This document shows, one piece after another, positions 42,454-52,157 of a stretch of 64,000 nucleotides of DNA. How positions within the stretch are numbered: the stretch's first letter is position 1; every line of letters begins with the position of its first letter. The position numbers and the translations under genes are program-made. The DNA comes from Saccharospirillum sp039982735 (GTDB lineage Bacteria; Pseudomonadota; Gammaproteobacteria; Pseudomonadales; Natronospirillaceae): the NCBI RefSeq assembly GCF_039982735.1, contig NZ_JBDWXV010000022.1, positions 35,679 through 99,678 on the forward strand, in the 5' to 3' direction. The notes under the pieces are model-generated. The model had not been told where the DNA came from. It did no database searches and was given only the letters and a program-made list of their open reading frames with translations.

Positions 42454-45042
42454 TTACCGTTTTTCCTGCTGTTCGGCCAGCCAGTTCAGTGCCTGCAACG
42501 GCGTCATCCTGCTGAGATCAAGCTCGCGCAGTGCCTCCACCAGTGGGTGAGTCTCTGCGGCGAACAGGTCATTTTGCTGGGGTGCCTGTGCCGGCTTGGC
42601 TGTCCGGCCCGATCGAGGCTCCGGACGCGCGGGTGCGGGTGCCCGTTCCAGATCGCTCAGCTTGGCCCGGGCACTGGCGATAACCTGATCTGGAACGCCG
42701 GCCAGTCGTGCCACCTGAATACCAAAGCTCTGGCTCGCCGGGCCGGCTTGCACCCGATGCAGAAACACCAGTTTATCGTCGTGCTCGGTGGCATCCAGGT
42801 GCAGGTTGCTGGCCTGGCGGTTGTGCTCGGGCAGGGCCGTCATTTCAAAATAATGGGTCGCGAACAAGGTTAAGGCGTGAGTGTGTTGCACCAGGTGTTC
42901 GGCAGCGGCCCAGGCCAGCGATAAACCGTCGAAGGTGCTGGTGCCCCGGCCGACTTCGTCCATGATGACTAGGCTGTTGGGCGTGGCATTGTGCAGAATG
43001 TTGGCGGTTTCGGTCATTTCTACCATGAAGGTCGATCGCCCGCCGGCGATGTCATCTGATGAGCCCATGCGGGTAAAGATTCGGTCCAGTTTGCCGATGC
43101 GCGCTTCGCGGGCGGGTACAAAGCTGCCAATATGGGCTAGCAATGCAATGACAGCGGCCTGGCGCATGTAGGTGCTTTTACCACCCATGTTGGGGCCGGT
43201 AATTACCTTGAGGGTGATGTCGCTGTTCAGCTCCAGATCATTCGGTACAAAAGGCGTTTCAGTGACGGCCTCGACGACTGGGTGGCGACCTTCGTGGATG
43301 ATCAGCTCGGCGTCGTCGGTCAGGGTCGGGGCTGTCCACTGAAACCGGTCAGCGCAGGAAGCCAGCGCCATCAGGGTATCCAGCTGAGCCAGAGCGCGAC
43401 CCAGTTGCTGCAGGGTGAGCAGGTCGTCGGCCAGTGACCGGACCAGTTGTTCGTAGAGAAATTTCTCGCGCGACAGCGCCCGGCTTTTGGCACTGAGTGC
43501 CTTGTCTTCAAATTGTTTGAGTTCCGGGGTAATGAACCGCTCGGCGTTTTTCAGTGTCTGGCGCCGGCTGTAATCGACCGGTGCCTGTGCCGACTGTGCC
43601 TTACTGATCTCGATGTAGTAGCCATGGACGCGGTTGTAGCCAACTTTCAGGGTGCTCAGCCCGGTGCGTTCACGCTCCCGGGTTTCCAGCTGGATCAAAA
43701 AGTCGCTGGCATTGGTGTCGAGCCCGCGCAGTTCATCCAGCTCTTCATCAAATCCAGGCGCTATGACACCACCGTCACGAATCACCACGGGCGGGTTGTC
43801 GATCAGTGCGCGGTCAAGCGTATCGAGCCAGGCAGGCTGTTCCCTGAGATCGTCGCGCAGCAGTTGCAGGCGGGGCGAGTCGAGTGGGGTCAGTAACTGC
43901 TGCAGGTCGGGCAGTTGCGCCAGGGTGCTTCGCAGGCGTATCAGGTCACGGGGCCGGGCCGAGCCCAGGGCGATGCGAGACAGCACCCGTTCGATATCGC
44001 CAATGGGCTTGAGTGCCGATTTGATCTCTTCAAACACAAAGTCAGTCAGCAAGGTGGTGACGGCATGGTGTCGGTGTTGCAGCTCGGTCCGGTCACGCAG
44101 CGGGCGCCCCAGCCAGCGACGCAACAGTCGACTGCCCATGGTCGTGGCGCAGTGGTCCATTAACTGGAACAGCGTATTGTCTTCCTCGCCGCGGATATTG
44201 ATGTCGATCTCAAGATTTCGGCGCGAGGCGGCATCCAGTATGACGGCCTCATCTTGTCGCTCGGGAACGATGGAGCGAATGTGCGGCAGGGCGCTTTTTT
44301 GTGTATCACTGGCGTAATTGAGCAGGCAACCGGCGGCCTGCAGCGCCAAAGGTATGTCTTCAACGCCGAACCCGCTCAGGTCGCGGGTCCCCATCTGCCG
44401 GGTCAGCGCCTGGCGGGCACTGTCCAGATCAAACAGCCAGACGGGCTGGTGACGAATAGCCGTGCGGGTAATGAGTTCAGGGGCCGGGTGGTCTTCGGGT
44501 AACAACAATTCGCTCGGGCGCAGGCGCTCCAGCTCTGCACTCAGCGCCTCCCCGTCTTTCAGTAGCTCGACGGTAAAGCGGCCGGAGGCCATGTCCAGCG
44601 CGGCCAGTCCGTAATCATCGCGTCCGGGCCATACCGCGACCAGCAAGCTTTCCTGGCGGTCGCTGAGAAAGGCTTCATCGCTCAGCGTGCCGGGGGTCAG
44701 TACCCGTACGACCTTGCGCTCCACCGGCCCCTTGCTGGTAGCCGGATCGCCGATTTGTTCGGCAATGGCCACAGTATGGCCCTGGCGCACCAGGCGGCCG
44801 ATATACCCTTCGGCCGCATGGTAGGGAATACCCGCCATGGGGATGGGTTCGCCGGCGCTTTGTCCGCGCTGGGTCAGGGTGATGTCGAGCAGGCGCGCGG
44901 CCTGCTTGGCATCCTGATAAAACAGTTCGTAAAAGTCCCCCATGCGATAAAACACCAGATCGTTCGGGTGTGCCTGCTTTATTTGCAGGTACTGTTGCAT
45001 CATGGGGGTGTGTTGCATTTTACTGGCACTGGTTGGCGGCAT
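42454..45042 (-). CDS. mutS: DNA mismatch repair protein MutS
   Basis: Recognises mismatches and recruits MutL. The product has the mismatch-binding N-terminal domain (HTPMMQQYLQIKQAHPNDL; FYRMGDFYELFY with the mismatch-stacking Phe), connector, core and clamp, and the C-terminal ABC ATPase with GPNMGGKST (616-624), DEVGRGTSTFDG and FATHYFEM. I place the start at 45042 (862 residues, MPPTSASKMQHTPMMQ); ATG 45018 or 45081 cannot be ruled out because none has a clear Shine-Dalgarno. Divergent from pncC, which starts 69 bp away. Confidence 0.96.
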   Translation of the reverse strand: MPPTSASKMQHTPMMQQYLQIKQAHPNDLVFYRMGDFYELFYQDAKQAARLLDITLTQRGQSAGEPIPMAGIPYHAAEGYIGRLVRQGHTVAIAEQIGDPATSKGPVERKVVRVLTPGTLSDEAFLSDRQESLLVAVWPGRDDYGLAALDMASGRFTVELLKDGEALSAELERLRPSELLLPEDHPAPELITRTAIRHQPVWLFDLDSARQALTRQMGTRDLSGFGVEDIPLALQAAGCLLNYASDTQKSALPHIRSIVPERQDEAVILDAASRRNLEIDINIRGEEDNTLFQLMDHCATTMGSRLLRRWLGRPLRDRTELQHRHHAVTTLLTDFVFEEIKSALKPIGDIERVLSRIALGSARPRDLIRLRSTLAQLPDLQQLLTPLDSPRLQLLRDDLREQPAWLDTLDRALIDNPPVVIRDGGVIAPGFDEELDELRGLDTNASDFLIQLETRERERTGLSTLKVGYNRVHGYYIEISKAQSAQAPVDYSRRQTLKNAERFITPELKQFEDKALSAKSRALSREKFLYEQLVRSLADDLLTLQQLGRALAQLDTLMALASCADRFQWTAPTLTDDAELIIHEGRHPVVEAVTETPFVPNDLELNSDITLKVITGPNMGGKSTYMRQAAVIALLAHIGSFVPAREARIGKLDRIFTRMGSSDDIAGGRSTFMVEMTETANILHNATPNSLVIMDEVGRGTSTFDGLSLAWAAAEHLVQHTHALTLFATHYFEMTALPEHNRQASNLHLDATEHDDKLVFLHRVQAGPASQSFGIQVARLAGVPDQVIASARAKLSDLERAPAPARPEPRSGRTAKPAQAPQQNDLFAAETHPLVEALRELDLSRMTPLQALNWLAEQQEKR

Positions 45043-45111
45043 AGGGTCGGCTTGATGGCTGGCTTTAGATCGACCGCCCATGGTATTCGAATCACCGACA
45101 GGATGAAATGC

Positions 45112-45600
45112 ATGACGACTTCTGAAATGCCCGCAGCGGAAAAACTGGTGACAGCTCTGGCGCAACAACTGATGTCATCGGGCTGGCGTATGGTGACCGT
45201 AGAGAGTTGTACCGGTGGTGGCATTGGCGGAATGATTACCGATCTTGCCGGTAGCTCCGACTGGTATGAAGGCGGCTGGATCACCTATTCGAATGCACTT
45301 AAGGAACAGTTGGGAGTGCCCCCCGAAGCGATAGAAGCGCACGGAGCCGTGAGCGAACCGGTGGCGCTGGCCATGGCCGAACAGGGCCGGTTGCGAGCCG
45401 GTGTTGACGTAGCTGTTGCGGTAACCGGGGTTGCCGGCCCGGCGGGAGGCAGTGCCGAAAAACCGGTAGGAACCGTCTGGATCGCCTGGGCCTGGCCCGG
45501 CGGGATTGAAGCGACGTTATTTCACTTTGACGGTGACCGCACCCGGGTGCGCAACCAGGCTGCGTTGCAGGCGTTACAGGGCCTGCAGCAAAGACTTTGA
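45112..45600 (+). CDS. pncC: Nicotinamide-nucleotide amidase PncC (CinA C-terminal domain)
   Basis: Deamidates NMN to nicotinic acid mononucleotide in pyridine-nucleotide salvage. The 162-residue protein is a stand-alone CinA C-terminal domain: VTVESCTGGGIGGMITD, GGWITYSNALKEQLGVP and AVTGVAGPAGGSAEKPVGTVWIA (landmarks) are the family blocks. No N-terminal MoCF-like domain is present. Start ATG 45112 has AGG at 9-nt spacing. The pncC-recA-recX order is common in gammaproteobacteria. Confidence 0.94.
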   Translation: MTTSEMPAAEKLVTALAQQLMSSGWRMVTVESCTGGGIGGMITDLAGSSDWYEGGWITYSNALKEQLGVPPEAIEAHGAVSEPVALAMAEQGRLRAGVDVAVAVTGVAGPAGGSAEKPVGTVWIAWAWPGGIEATLFHFDGDRTRVRNQAALQALQGLQQRL

Positions 45601-45619
45601 ATTAATCGGGTCAACCGGC

Positions 45620-45648
45620 TTGTCAGGGTCGGTCACCCTGTGTAAGAA
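45620..45648 (+). promoter_or_regulatory. Probable recA promoter
   Basis: TTGTCA (45620-45625) and, after 17 nt, a weak -10 TAAGAA (45643-45648). The LexA box directly downstream would block it. Confidence 0.45.
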
Positions 45649-45668
45649 TACTGGTCATTCATACAGGC
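45649..45668 (+). promoter_or_regulatory. LexA (SOS) box of recA
   Basis: CTG-N10-CAG at 45651-45666 inside TACTGGTCATTCATACAGGC, 20 bp before the recA start, matches the LexA operator core and the expected place. Confidence 0.75.
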
Positions 45669-45686
45669 TTTTGATGGGGGAACACC

Positions 45687-46775
45687 ATGGACGCGAACAA
45701 AGAAAAAGCGCTAACGGCAGCACTTAGCCAGATTGAACGTCAGTTTGGCAAGGGCTCGGTCATGCGCATGGGGGATCAGAAGCACATCCAGATCCCGTCC
45801 ATTTCAACCGGTTCTCTGGGGCTGGATATCGCGTTAGGCATTGGTGGTTTGCCCAAGGGCCGGGTTGTTGAAATCTATGGCCCTGAATCCTCCGGTAAAA
45901 CGACGCTGACGCTGCAAGTAATTGCCGAAGCCCAAAAAGCGGGCGGAACCTGTGCCTTCGTCGATGCAGAGCACGCACTCGATCCGTCCTACGCCAACAA
46001 GCTGGGCGTGAATGTGGATGATCTGCTGGTTTCTCAGCCCGATACCGGCGAACAGGCTCTGGAAATTGCCGACATGCTGGTCCGTTCCAACGCGGTCGAC
46101 GTGATCGTTATCGACTCCGTGGCAGCCCTGGTGCCCAAGGCTGAAATTGAAGGCGAAATGGGTGACATGCACGTAGGTTTGCAGGCTCGCCTGATGTCCC
46201 AGGCACTGCGCAAGATCACCGGTAACATCAAGACAGCCAATTGTCTCGTGATTTTCATTAACCAGATCCGTATGAAGATTGGCGTTATGTTCGGCAGCCC
46301 GGAAACCACAACCGGCGGTAATGCGCTGAAGTTCTACTCATCCGTTCGCCTCGATATTCGGCGCACCGGTACCATCAAGGAAGGCGATGAAGTCGTCGGT
46401 TCCGAGACCCGGGTTAAAGTCGTCAAGAACAAGATAGCCCCGCCATTCAAGCAAGCCGAGTTCCAGATTCACTACGGCAAGGGCATTTACCATATGGGCG
46501 AAGTGATTGATTTGGGCGTCAAGCTCGGGTTGATCGAGAAGGCTGGTGCCTGGTACAGCTATCAGGGCGACAAGATTGGCCAGGGCAAAGCCAATGCCGC
46601 CAAGTTCCTTGAAGACAACCTGGAAATTGCCAAGACCATTGAAGGCAAAATCCGCGATGCGTATCTGGTCAGCAACGCACCCAAGGAAGACCCTGCCAAG
46701 GCTGAAACTGAAGCCGCAGAAGCAGCCCCCGAGACGGCGGCTACTCCGGCTAAAAAAGGTAAGGCGGAAGTCTGA
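45687..46775 (+). CDS. recA: Recombinase RecA
   Basis: Forms the nucleoprotein filament for strand exchange and activates LexA self-cleavage. The 362-residue product begins MDANKEKALTAALSQIERQFGKGSVM (outline), has Walker A GPESSGKT (65-72), Walker B VIVIDSVAAL, loop L1 region EGEMGDMHVG and loop L2 around FGSPETTTGGNALKF. The acidic, Ala-rich C-terminal tail is present. SOS control is supported by the LexA box upstream; recX follows after 71 bp. Confidence 0.98.
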   Translation: MDANKEKALTAALSQIERQFGKGSVMRMGDQKHIQIPSISTGSLGLDIALGIGGLPKGRVVEIYGPESSGKTTLTLQVIAEAQKAGGTCAFVDAEHALDPSYANKLGVNVDDLLVSQPDTGEQALEIADMLVRSNAVDVIVIDSVAALVPKAEIEGEMGDMHVGLQARLMSQALRKITGNIKTANCLVIFINQIRMKIGVMFGSPETTTGGNALKFYSSVRLDIRRTGTIKEGDEVVGSETRVKVVKNKIAPPFKQAEFQIHYGKGIYHMGEVIDLGVKLGLIEKAGAWYSYQGDKIGQGKANAAKFLEDNLEIAKTIEGKIRDAYLVSNAPKEDPAKAETEAAEAAPETAATPAKKGKAEV

Positions 46776-46846
46776 TTGCATGATCTGCCTGCATTGCCTA
46801 TCCCTGGCTGAAGGGCTCGCACTGGCGAGCCCGAAGTGCGCCTGGC

Positions 46847-47323
46847 ATGGCTGAGAAAACACCCTGGAACACGGCGCTGAACATGCTGGCGCGCAGGGAA
46901 TACAGCCAGTCCGAGCTACGAACCCGGTTAACTGAGCGGTTTCCAGAGCAGCCCGATGCCGTTGAAGCAGCTCTGTTGCGTCTGGTTGAGACCGGCCTGC
47001 AGAATGATGAACGCTACGCCGAGGCTTTTTTGCGCTCGCAGGTCAACCGGTCGAGAGGGCCGGTTCGGGTAAAGCACGAAGCCCGGCAAAAGGGGGTGGC
47101 GGAATTGGTCCTGCCGTTACTCGATGAGTGGGATATCGACTGGTTTGAGCTGGCCCTGGATGCGGCTCGTCGCAAGTTGGGTTCATCCGATCCTGCTGAT
47201 CATAAAATCCGCGCGCGCCTCGCGCGCTTTCTGGCATACCGGGGTTTTAGTGGGGATCATGTTCGCTACTCTCTGGAGGCTTTGCGGAGCAAAGGCTCAA
47301 CTGACACTGACGGATTTGACTGA
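46847..47323 (+). CDS. recX: Regulatory protein RecX
   Basis: Inhibits RecA filament growth. The 158-residue product has the three-helix repeats of RecX: ALNMLARREYSQSELRTRL, then LQNDERYAEAFLRSQVNRSRGP and the C-terminal FLAYRGFSGDHVRYSLEAL. Position directly after recA is diagnostic, and the 71-bp gap without a strong terminator suggests co-transcription. Confidence 0.95.
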   Translation: MAEKTPWNTALNMLARREYSQSELRTRLTERFPEQPDAVEAALLRLVETGLQNDERYAEAFLRSQVNRSRGPVRVKHEARQKGVAELVLPLLDEWDIDWFELALDAARRKLGSSDPADHKIRARLARFLAYRGFSGDHVRYSLEALRSKGSTDTDGFD

Positions 47324-47658
47324 CCGTTCCAGCTCCCTGACCGCAGTGCAGGGCTAAGTGCCGAATAAGGGCTAATGGCCCAAGCGCTATTTCGCAGTCA
47401 TAGCACGACCTGCTCCTCTTCCTATCTGCCTGTCCGCAGGCGTCCCTACTGGTGTCGGCCCCGGCATCTGTGTACTATTGCGCCCTTTAAACTCTGCTGG
47501 CAAGGCCCGAACCCTGCTGACAGAATTTTCGGGTTTTTCAGTCTGAAGGCAATCGTTCAGCTGGTGCACTGCGTAAGGCACTCTGTGTTGCATTTTTTGG
47601 ACTAAACCCCACCCCAGCTATTGTTTATTCACGTGCGGAACAGGACGTCAGACTGACC
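47324..47658 (+). other. recX-alaS intergenic region
   Basis: This 335-bp region contains no convincing gene. A CTGCC...GGCG hairpin lies near 47426-47442, and TACTAT at 47473-47478 could be a -10 element for alaS with only a weak -35. The remainder is a long alaS leader without an obvious T-box or riboswitch. Confidence 0.45.
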
Positions 47659-50262
47659 ATGAAAACCTCTGAAATACGCCGACGCTTCTTGGATTATTTT
47701 ATCAGCCAAGGCCACAGCGAAGTCGACAGTGCCCCTCTGATACCGGGCAATGACCCTACGCTGTTGTTTACCAACGCGGGTATGGTGCAGTTTAAAGACG
47801 TTTTTCTGGGAACTGATAAGCGCGACTACTCGCGAGCCACGACGTCACAGCGTTGTGTCCGCGCTGGCGGCAAACACAATGACCTGGAGAATGTCGGCTA
47901 TACCGCACGTCACCACACCTTTTTTGAGATGCTGGGCAACTTCAGTTTTGGCGACTATTTCAAGCGAGATGCCATCCGATTTGCCTGGACCTTCCTGACG
48001 CAAGAACTGGGTTTGCCAAAAGAGCGACTCTGGGTGACGGTATTTCACGACGATGATGAGGCCGCCGACATCTGGATCAATGAAATTGGCGTGCCGGCTG
48101 ACCGCCTGTCGCGGCTCGGCGAAAAAGACAATTTCTGGATGATGGGCGATACCGGGCCCTGCGGTCCGTGCTCGGAAATCTTTTATGATCATGGCCCTGA
48201 GGTTCCCGGTGGTCCTCCGGGCAGTCCGGATGATGATCTTGATCGCTATATCGAGATCTGGAATCTGGTGTTCATGCAATTTGACCAACTGGAAGACGGT
48301 ACTCGGGTGCCACTACCGAAGCCGTCTGTCGACACCGGCATGGGCCTTGAGCGTCTGGCGGCCGTATTGCAGTCGGTTCATTCAAATTATGAAATTGACC
48401 TGTTTCAGCAACTGATTCGCGCGACGATGGACGTGACCGGGTGCAATGATATTGAAAACCGGTCCTTGCGCGTTATCGCCGACCACATTCGATCCAGTGC
48501 CTTCCTGATTGTTGACGGTATTGTTCCGTCGAATGAAGGGCGTGGCTACGTGCTGCGCCGCATCATTCGCCGCGCCGTCCGGCATGGCCACAAGCTGGGA
48601 CAGAACGAGCCGTTTTTCTTCCGACTGGTTGATGCGCTGGCTACCGAGATGGGCGGTGCCTACCCGGAGCTGGTGACATTGAAAGATCACGTCAAAAAGG
48701 TTCTGCGCCTGGAAGAAGAGCAGTTTGCGCGAACGCTCGAGCATGGCATGCAGGTCCTAGAAGACGGCATCGCAGGGCTTGACGGTAAGGTGTTGCCCGG
48801 CGAGCTGGTGTTCCGGCTTTATGATACCTATGGCTTCCCGGCGGATTTGACAGCCGATGTTGCTCGCGAGCGGGATCTTGAGATTGATCAGGCTGGGTTC
48901 GACCAGCACATGGAAGCCCAGCGCGATCGCGCCCGCTCAGCCAACAAGTTCAAAATGGATCGCAATCTCGACCTCGGCTTGCCGGGTCAAACCCGGTTTC
49001 TGGGTTACGACTCTCTGCTGGGTGAAGGTAAGGTCATCGTCCTGTTGCGTGACAATGAGCGTGTCGAGCGTCTTCATGCAGGCGAGTCGGGCGTTGTGAT
49101 TCTGGATCAGACGCCATTCTATGGCGAATCCGGTGGCCAGGTGGGTGACCACGGGCAACTGAGTGCCGACGGCGTTGAGCTCAGGGTTGACGACTGCACC
49201 AAGTTGCAGGGGCATCATCTGCATCATGCCGAGGTTGTGCAGGGCAATATAGCCGTGGGCGACCGCTTGAATGCTACGGTAGCGCGTGAAGAGCGTAGCA
49301 ACACGGCTCGTCACCACAGCGCCACTCATCTGCTCCATGCCGCCCTGCGAGAAATTCTGGGTGAGCACGTTCAGCAGAAAGGCTCGCTGGTCACCTTCGA
49401 CAAGCTGCGTTTTGACTTTTCCAATCTGGAACCAGTCACTGCAGAGCAAATCACCGCGATTGAACAGCGTGTGAATGAGCAAATACTGGCCAATACTCCA
49501 GTACAGACCGAGCTGATGAGCATTGATGCTGCCAAGGCAGCCGGTGCCATGGCCCTGTTTGGTGAAAAATACGACAGCGAAGTTCGGGTGCTGAGCATGG
49601 GTACCGAAGGCTTCTCCAAAGAACTGTGCGGCGGTACTCACGTCAGCCGGACCGGCGATATTGGCTTGTTCCGCATCGTTTCTGAAAGCGGGATCGCTTC
49701 CGGGGTACGCCGCATTGAAGCGGTTACTGGCGCCTATGCGTTGGCGAGCATGCAACAGCAAGACGCCTTGTTGCAGCAATTGGCAGCGACGCTCAAGTGT
49801 GCACCGGATCAACTGGTTGATCGTACTCAGCAGTCTCAGCAGCGTATCCGTGAGCTTGAGAAGAGCCTGGAGCAGGTGAATAACAAGCTCGCGTCAGCCG
49901 CAGGCAGTGATCTGGCGGCCAGCGCCCAGAGCATCGGTGGCGTTAAGGTTCTGTCGGCCGAATTGGAAGGGGCTGATGCGAAAACACTGCGCTCCACCAT
50001 GGATCAGCTCAAGGATAAGCTGGGTACGGCCGTTATCGTCCTTGCGGTAAAGGATGGTGCCAAAGTTCAGATCGCCGCTGGCGTGACCAAAGATACTCTG
50101 GGCAAGATCAAGGCTGGAGATCTGGTGAATCATGTTGCCGGCCAGGTGGGAGGCAAGGGCGGTGGTAAGCCGGATATGGCCATGGCCGGTGGCAATCAGC
50201 CCGAACACCTCGCTGCCGCACTGGCTAGCGTTGTGCCCTGGGTGACCGAGCATCTTGCCTGA
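47659..50262 (+). CDS. alaS: Alanyl-tRNA synthetase
   Basis: Charges tRNA-Ala. The 867-residue product starts MKTSEIRRRFLDYFISQGH, with class II motifs FTNAGMVQFKDVFLG and VGYTARHHTFFEMLGNFSFGDY (in outline) in the first 120 residues. The editing domain has HHSATHLLH (H553, H557) and CGGTHVSRTGDIG (C657, H661), which bind zinc and clear mischarged Ser/Gly. The C-terminal DHHA1/C-Ala domain ends GGGKPDMAMAGG. Order recA-recX-alaS-lysC-csrA is conserved. Confidence 0.98.
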   Translation: MKTSEIRRRFLDYFISQGHSEVDSAPLIPGNDPTLLFTNAGMVQFKDVFLGTDKRDYSRATTSQRCVRAGGKHNDLENVGYTARHHTFFEMLGNFSFGDYFKRDAIRFAWTFLTQELGLPKERLWVTVFHDDDEAADIWINEIGVPADRLSRLGEKDNFWMMGDTGPCGPCSEIFYDHGPEVPGGPPGSPDDDLDRYIEIWNLVFMQFDQLEDGTRVPLPKPSVDTGMGLERLAAVLQSVHSNYEIDLFQQLIRATMDVTGCNDIENRSLRVIADHIRSSAFLIVDGIVPSNEGRGYVLRRIIRRAVRHGHKLGQNEPFFFRLVDALATEMGGAYPELVTLKDHVKKVLRLEEEQFARTLEHGMQVLEDGIAGLDGKVLPGELVFRLYDTYGFPADLTADVARERDLEIDQAGFDQHMEAQRDRARSANKFKMDRNLDLGLPGQTRFLGYDSLLGEGKVIVLLRDNERVERLHAGESGVVILDQTPFYGESGGQVGDHGQLSADGVELRVDDCTKLQGHHLHHAEVVQGNIAVGDRLNATVAREERSNTARHHSATHLLHAALREILGEHVQQKGSLVTFDKLRFDFSNLEPVTAEQITAIEQRVNEQILANTPVQTELMSIDAAKAAGAMALFGEKYDSEVRVLSMGTEGFSKELCGGTHVSRTGDIGLFRIVSESGIASGVRRIEAVTGAYALASMQQQDALLQQLAATLKCAPDQLVDRTQQSQQRIRELEKSLEQVNNKLASAAGSDLAASAQSIGGVKVLSAELEGADAKTLRSTMDQLKDKLGTAVIVLAVKDGAKVQIAAGVTKDTLGKIKAGDLVNHVAGQVGGKGGGKPDMAMAGGNQPEHLAAALASVVPWVTEHLA

Positions 50263-50372
50263 GCATTAATTGCTGTCAGCACGCGGGGCTGTTGCATTCG
50301 CGGGGCTGACATTGAGGGGCAGGGTGCGATCAACCCTGTTTAACATACAGCTACTGTTTCGGAACGGGTCCC

Positions 50373-51605
50373 ATGGCTCTGTACGTCCAGAAATACGGCG
50401 GCACATCGGTTGGTACGACTGACCGGATAGAGCATGTCGCTGATAAAGTGAAATCGTTTTGCGATAATGGCCACGATGTGGTGGTGGTTGTATCTGCCAT
50501 GAGCGGTGAGACCAATCGCCTGCTGTCATTGGCTTCTGCCATTACCGATCAGCCCAACCCGCGCGAGATGGATGTTCTGGTCTCGACCGGCGAGCAGGTC
50601 ACCATTGCCTTGTTGAGCATGGCGTTGCAGAAGCGGGGCTGTTCGGCCCGGTCCTACACCGGTGACCAGGTGCGGATAGTGACCGACAGTGCCCATACCA
50701 AGGCGCGCATCAAGCATATTGATGTCGAGGCAATACAGAACGACCTGAAGACCGGCCGTGTGGTCGTAGTGGCCGGTTTTCAGGGGGTTGATGAGCTGGG
50801 TAACACAACAACGCTGGGGCGTGGCGGGTCTGATACCACTGCCGTGGCACTGGCTGCGGCGCTGAAGGCCGATGAGTGCCAGATTTACACCGATGTCGAC
50901 GGTGTTTACACGACCGACCCCAGAGTGGTCGACAGTGCCCGGCGCCTCGACAAAATTACTTTTGAAGAAATGCTGGAAATGGCCAGTCAGGGATCTAAGG
51001 TATTGCAGATCCGGTCGGTTGAATTTGCTGGCAAGTACAACGTTCCGCTGCGGGTTTTGTCGAGTTTCGTCGATGGCCCGGGCACTTTGATTACGCTGGA
51101 GGAAGAACAGCCAATGGAACAGCCGGTGATTTCAGGCATTGCCTTTAACCGCGATGAAGCCAAACTGACCGTGCTGGGTGTGCCGGATATCCCCGGAGTG
51201 GCCAGTCGCATTCTTGGGCCGGTTAGCGCAGCGAACATAGAAGTGGATATGATCGTGCAGAACGTGGCTGATGATAACACCACGGATTTCACGTTCACGG
51301 TGCACCGCAATGACTTTGAACGGGTCAAAAAGGTGCTCAACGAAGTTGGCAATGACCTGGGCGCCCGTGAAGTCCGCGGGGATGCCAACATTGCCAAGGT
51401 CTCTATTGTAGGGGTTGGCATGCGGTCTCACGCTGGCGTAGCGTCGAAAATGTTCGATACACTGGCGGCAGAGAACATCAATATACAAATGATTTCTACG
51501 TCTGAGATCAAGGTTGCCGTGGTTATTGCCGAGCGTTACCTTGAACTGGCAGTACGTGCGCTCCATTCTGCCTTTGAGCTGGATGCGCGTGAGCAGAATC
51601 GTTAA
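50373..51605 (+). CDS. lysC: Aspartate kinase
   Basis: First step of the aspartate pathway to lysine, threonine, methionine and DAP. The 410-residue product has the amino-acid kinase domain (YVQKYGGTSVGTTDRIEHVA; GRGGSDTTAVALAAAL; TDVDGVYTTDPR) and two C-terminal ACT domains (about 265-400), so it is a monofunctional enzyme without homoserine dehydrogenase. Feedback inhibition by lysine and/or threonine is expected for this type. No lysine riboswitch is evident in the 110-bp upstream gap. Confidence 0.96.
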   Translation: MALYVQKYGGTSVGTTDRIEHVADKVKSFCDNGHDVVVVVSAMSGETNRLLSLASAITDQPNPREMDVLVSTGEQVTIALLSMALQKRGCSARSYTGDQVRIVTDSAHTKARIKHIDVEAIQNDLKTGRVVVVAGFQGVDELGNTTTLGRGGSDTTAVALAAALKADECQIYTDVDGVYTTDPRVVDSARRLDKITFEEMLEMASQGSKVLQIRSVEFAGKYNVPLRVLSSFVDGPGTLITLEEEQPMEQPVISGIAFNRDEAKLTVLGVPDIPGVASRILGPVSAANIEVDMIVQNVADDNTTDFTFTVHRNDFERVKKVLNEVGNDLGAREVRGDANIAKVSIVGVGMRSHAGVASKMFDTLAAENINIQMISTSEIKVAVVIAERYLELAVRALHSAFELDAREQNR

Positions 51606-51856
51606 ACCGGTCAGTTATCGGTTTCGATAGCGAAAGGCCTGCTTTCCACTGCCCGGAATCACAGGCTGTAAAGTGCGGATAAAGGCGGGTTATTGCAGAA
51701 ATGTGGACGATCCGGCTTTATTTTTAATGTATGTGGTCAATACTCTGATGTGTATTTGTTAAAAGGATGTTGGTCCCCAGGAATGGGCCACCACTGACAA
51801 ATGGCACAACCAGGAGCTGGATACTGGAAGTTTCCAGAACATTTAGGAGAGTTTAG
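51606..51856 (+). promoter_or_regulatory. csrA leader with GGA-containing hairpins
   Basis: The leader contains at least four GGA motifs: AAAAGGATG (51761-51769), CAGGAAT in the loop between TGGTCCC and GGGCCACCA (about 51770-51792), CCAGGAGCTGG (51810-51820) and CTGGAAGTTTCCAG (51824-51837), followed by the Shine-Dalgarno TTAGGAGAG. GGA in hairpin loops is the CsrA binding signature; E. coli csrA is autoregulated this way. Confidence 0.5.
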
Positions 51857-52051
51857 ATGCTTATTTTGACACGCCGTGTAGGCGAAACGCTCATGATCGG
51901 TGATGAAGTCACTGTGACTGTGTTGGGGGTCAAGGGTAATCAGGTTCGTATTGGTGTGAATGCCCCCAAGGACGTTGCTGTGCACCGTGAAGAAATCTAT
52001 CAGCGCATTCAGCGGGAGATGGGCCACCCCGAAGGTGAGGATGACCTCTAG
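51857..52051 (+). CDS. csrA: Carbon storage regulator CsrA/RsmA
   Basis: Dimeric RNA-binding regulator that blocks or stabilises mRNAs at GGA motifs, controlling carbon storage, motility and biofilm genes. The 64-residue product begins MLILTRRVGETLMIGDEV and has the conserved GVNAPKDVAVHREEIYQRI segment with R44, the key RNA contact. The start has a strong AGGAGAG Shine-Dalgarno, which could also be a CsrA target. It sits between lysC and tRNA-Ser, as in many gammaproteobacteria. Confidence 0.98.
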   Translation: MLILTRRVGETLMIGDEVTVTVLGVKGNQVRIGVNAPKDVAVHREEIYQRIQREMGHPEGEDDL

Positions 52052-52157
52052 CCAGCCAGGGCAGAAGCGTGTTGATAAAATGGAGCTAATCGCTTCATTT
52101 TATTGAAGTTTTTCCTTTTCTTTTGCGAAAAACATGATAACATGCGCGCCGTTGTTT

